Assembly: GCA_900556965.1 (NCBI GenBank)
Contig: USQV01000006.1
Span: 1-15,470, forward strand
Direction of reading: 5' to 3'
DNA: 15,470 bases
Origin: an uncultured Clostridium sp.
Lineage (GTDB): Bacteria > Bacillota_A > Clostridia > Lachnospirales > Lachnospiraceae
The notes below the pieces were generated by a model. It was not told the DNA's origin, did not search any database, and saw only the letters and a program-made list of their open reading frames with translations. The position numbers and the translations under genes were made by a program. How positions within the stretch are numbered: position 1 is the first letter of the stretch; every line of letters starts with the position of its first letter. This document shows, piece after piece, positions 14,050 to 15,470 of the stretch.

Positions 14050-15165
14050 ATGAAGCAGTACGATTATCTGCTTGTGGGCAGCGGTCTGTTCGCAGGTGTG
14101 TTTGCGTTTTATGCACAAAAAGAGGGAAAGAAATGTCTGGTGGTTGAAAAAAGAGATCATCTGGGCGGAAATATTTACTGCGAGGAGATCGCGGGGATCA
14201 ATGTCCACAAATACGGGGCACATATCTTTCATACCAGTGACCGCAAGGTGTGGGATTTTGTAAACAGTCTTGTAGAATTTAACCGTTACACAAACAGTCC
14301 GGTGGCAAATTATAAGGGTGAAATGTATAATATGCCTTTTAATATGAATACATTCAGCCGGATGTGGGGAATATCGAAGCCGGAGGAAGCAAAGGCAATC
14401 ATTGCAGAGCAGAGAAAAGTGATAAAGGGTGAGCCGAAAAATCTGGAGGAGCAAGCCATCAGCCTTGTAGGAACCCATATCTATCAGAAGCTCGTCAAGG
14501 GCTATACGGAGAAGCAGTGGGGCCGGGACTGTACGGAGCTTCCGGCGTTTATCATCAAACGGCTGCCGGTAAGATACACCTACGACAACAACTATTTCAA
14601 TGACCGATATCAGGGTATCCCGATCGGCGGCTATAACCGGATCGTTGAGAAGCTGTTTGCAGGCTGCGACATTGAGCTTGGCACGGACTACCTTGCAGAT
14701 AAAGAGCGGTGGGATGCAAAAGCTGAAAAGGTAATCTATACAGGAACCATCGACAGCTATTTCGGATACCGCTTCGGAAAGCTGGAGTACAGAAGCCTTC
14801 GTTTTGAAACGGAAACTCTGGATACAGATAATTATCAGGGAAACGCCGTTATCAATTACACGGACAGGGAAACGCCATATACAAGGATTATTGAACACAA
14901 GCACTTTGAATTTGGCACGCAGGAAAAAACCGTCATCACGAGAGAATACCCGGCAGACTGGACGGAAGGGATGGAGCCCTATTACCCGGTAAATGATGAG
15001 AAAAATCAGGAGCTGTACCGGAAATATGCCGACCTTGCAGAAAAAGAGAAAAAGGTTATTTTTGGCGGCCGCCTTGCAGAATACAGATACTACGATATGG
15101 ATAAGGTGATCGAATCTGCCTTCGCCTGTGTGGAAAAGGAATTCGGACGGAGAGCAGAATGTTAA
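14050..15165 (+). CDS. glf: UDP-galactopyranose mutase
   Basis: This flavoenzyme interconverts UDP-galactopyranose and UDP-galactofuranose and so supplies galactofuranose for surface glycans. The 371-residue length is normal. The FAD-binding loop is G10-S-G12-L-F-A-G16, followed by VVEKRDHLGGNIY and KYGAHIFHT. YTEKQWGRD and the KRLPVR motif (Arg175) match the substrate-phosphate-binding region, and Arg279 in YTRIIEHKHF is the second phosphate-binding arginine (Arg174 and Arg280 in E. coli). The C-terminal FGGRLAEYRYYDMD is also diagnostic. The ATG at 14050 has CTGGAGG 7 bases upstream. It overlaps the next gene by 7 bases, so the two are coupled. The 117-base gap before it (13933-14049) holds a GC palindrome (13973-13982) and no firm promoter. 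Confidence 0.97.
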   Translation: MKQYDYLLVGSGLFAGVFAFYAQKEGKKCLVVEKRDHLGGNIYCEEIAGINVHKYGAHIFHTSDRKVWDFVNSLVEFNRYTNSPVANYKGEMYNMPFNMNTFSRMWGISKPEEAKAIIAEQRKVIKGEPKNLEEQAISLVGTHIYQKLVKGYTEKQWGRDCTELPAFIIKRLPVRYTYDNNYFNDRYQGIPIGGYNRIVEKLFAGCDIELGTDYLADKERWDAKAEKVIYTGTIDSYFGYRFGKLEYRSLRFETETLDTDNYQGNAVINYTDRETPYTRIIEHKHFEFGTQEKTVITREYPADWTEGMEPYYPVNDEKNQELYRKYADLAEKEKKVIFGGRLAEYRYYDMDKVIESAFACVEKEFGRRAEC

Positions 15166-15470
15166 GGAAGAAGCTGGCGGAGCTGATCATCGGGCGTGAA
15201 TCTAAAAATCCGGAGAGACAGAACATACTGTGGAATATGGCCGGAAGCTTTCTCTATGCGTTTGCCTCCATGCTTCTGACGATCGCCGTCGTGCAGATCG
15301 CAGGAGAGGATGCCGGAGGGATCTTTACCTTTGCCTTCACTACATTCGGACAGCATCTGTTTATGATGGCATATTTCGGGATCCGCCCGTTCCAGATCAC
15401 GGATATGGAAAATAAATATACATTTGGAGAATATCAGGGGCTTCGCCTCTATACCTGTGCTGCCGCCATA
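15159..15470 (+). CDS. Wzx-like polysaccharide flippase, N-terminal fragment (runs off the right edge)
   Basis: 104 codons are open from the ATG at 15159 to the window end. The start MLRKKLAELIIGRESKNPER is basic and cytosolic. Hydrophobic segments follow at about residues 24-48 and 54-75, the second including the FTTFGQHLFMMAYFGIR stretch and then ITD. This layout resembles the first two helices of oligosaccharide flippases of the MATE/MOP superfamily, where the start is similar (NILWNMAGSF). The gene overlaps the end of glf by 7 bases and is in another frame, which favours co-expression. A flippase next to a galactofuranose-supplying mutase fits a capsule or wall polysaccharide locus continuing to the right. 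Assignment rests on a partial sequence. Confidence 0.7.
   Translation, partial: MLRKKLAELIIGRESKNPERQNILWNMAGSFLYAFASMLLTIAVVQIAGEDAGGIFTFAFTTFGQHLFMMAYFGIRPFQITDMENKYTFGEYQGLRLYTCAAAI

Noticed and set aside
13816..14904. Long minus-strand open frame (362 codons) opposite glf
   Set aside because: It lies entirely opposite strongly supported glf and its upstream gap plus the end of the lspA-like gene, has no recognisable motif, and is rich in Cys, Phe and Ile as expected for an antisense frame.

Overview
The window looks like chromosomal DNA from a low-to-moderate GC Gram-positive bacterium of the class Clostridia, most likely a Lachnospiraceae-type gut anaerobe. This is an inference from strong AGGAGG-type ribosome binding sites, TATAAT-type promoters, TTG starts, a membrane-anchored HtrA with a long cytosolic tail, a lipoprotein with a TEAA-repeat linker, and an S8 protease of the clostridial Csp type. 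No tRNA, rRNA, CRISPR array, insertion sequence or phage gene is visible. I would call it core or near-core genome with several unusual proteins.

Layout. Bases 1-91 (minus) hold the start of a LysM protein, divergent from ung (uracil-DNA glycosylase) and uppP (undecaprenyl-diphosphatase), which form an operon with a 1-base gap. A membrane HtrA/DegP-like serine protease follows (1889-3622), then a TudS-related cysteine-rich protein (3665-4216). A minus-strand alkaline-phosphatase-superfamily phosphodiesterase (4269-5381) shares a divergent promoter region with a four-gene ABC importer: UgpC-type ATPase, two permeases and a UgpB-like lipoprotein (5577-9799). A good intrinsic terminator ends that operon. 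Next is a ClpX-like AAA+ unfoldase with a long charge-patterned linker (9976-11649). It converges on, and shares its last bases with, a minus-strand subtilisin-family protease (11646-13340). An atypical signal peptidase II (13447-13932) follows. The window ends with UDP-galactopyranose mutase (14050-15165) and the start of a Wzx-like flippase (15159 onward), probably the beginning of a galactofuranose-containing surface glycan locus.

Themes. Many genes concern the envelope and its quality control: lipid-carrier recycling (uppP), surface proteolysis (htrA), lipoprotein maturation (lspA-like), sugar-nucleotide supply and export (glf, flippase). The importer and phosphodiesterase could form a phosphoglycerol or sugar-phosphate scavenging module, but this is inference.

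Most worth a second look: (1) the ClpX-like protein keeps the ATPase motifs and the IGF ClpP-docking tripeptide, but all three substrate-contacting pore loops differ from canonical ClpX (GYIG for GYVG, a shortened pore-2 loop, QKN for RKH), and it carries about 95 extra residues of acidic, aromatic/glycine, then lysine-rich linker; (2) GC content falls abruptly from about 63% to about 47% inside ung near base 415, which suggests a recombination junction or an assembly chimera; (3) four WTYACR hexamers in exact 11-bp phase lie upstream of htrA and look like an OmpR/PhoB-family operator; (4) HtrA has a nine-copy 10-residue YSQ-rich repeat in its cytosolic tail.
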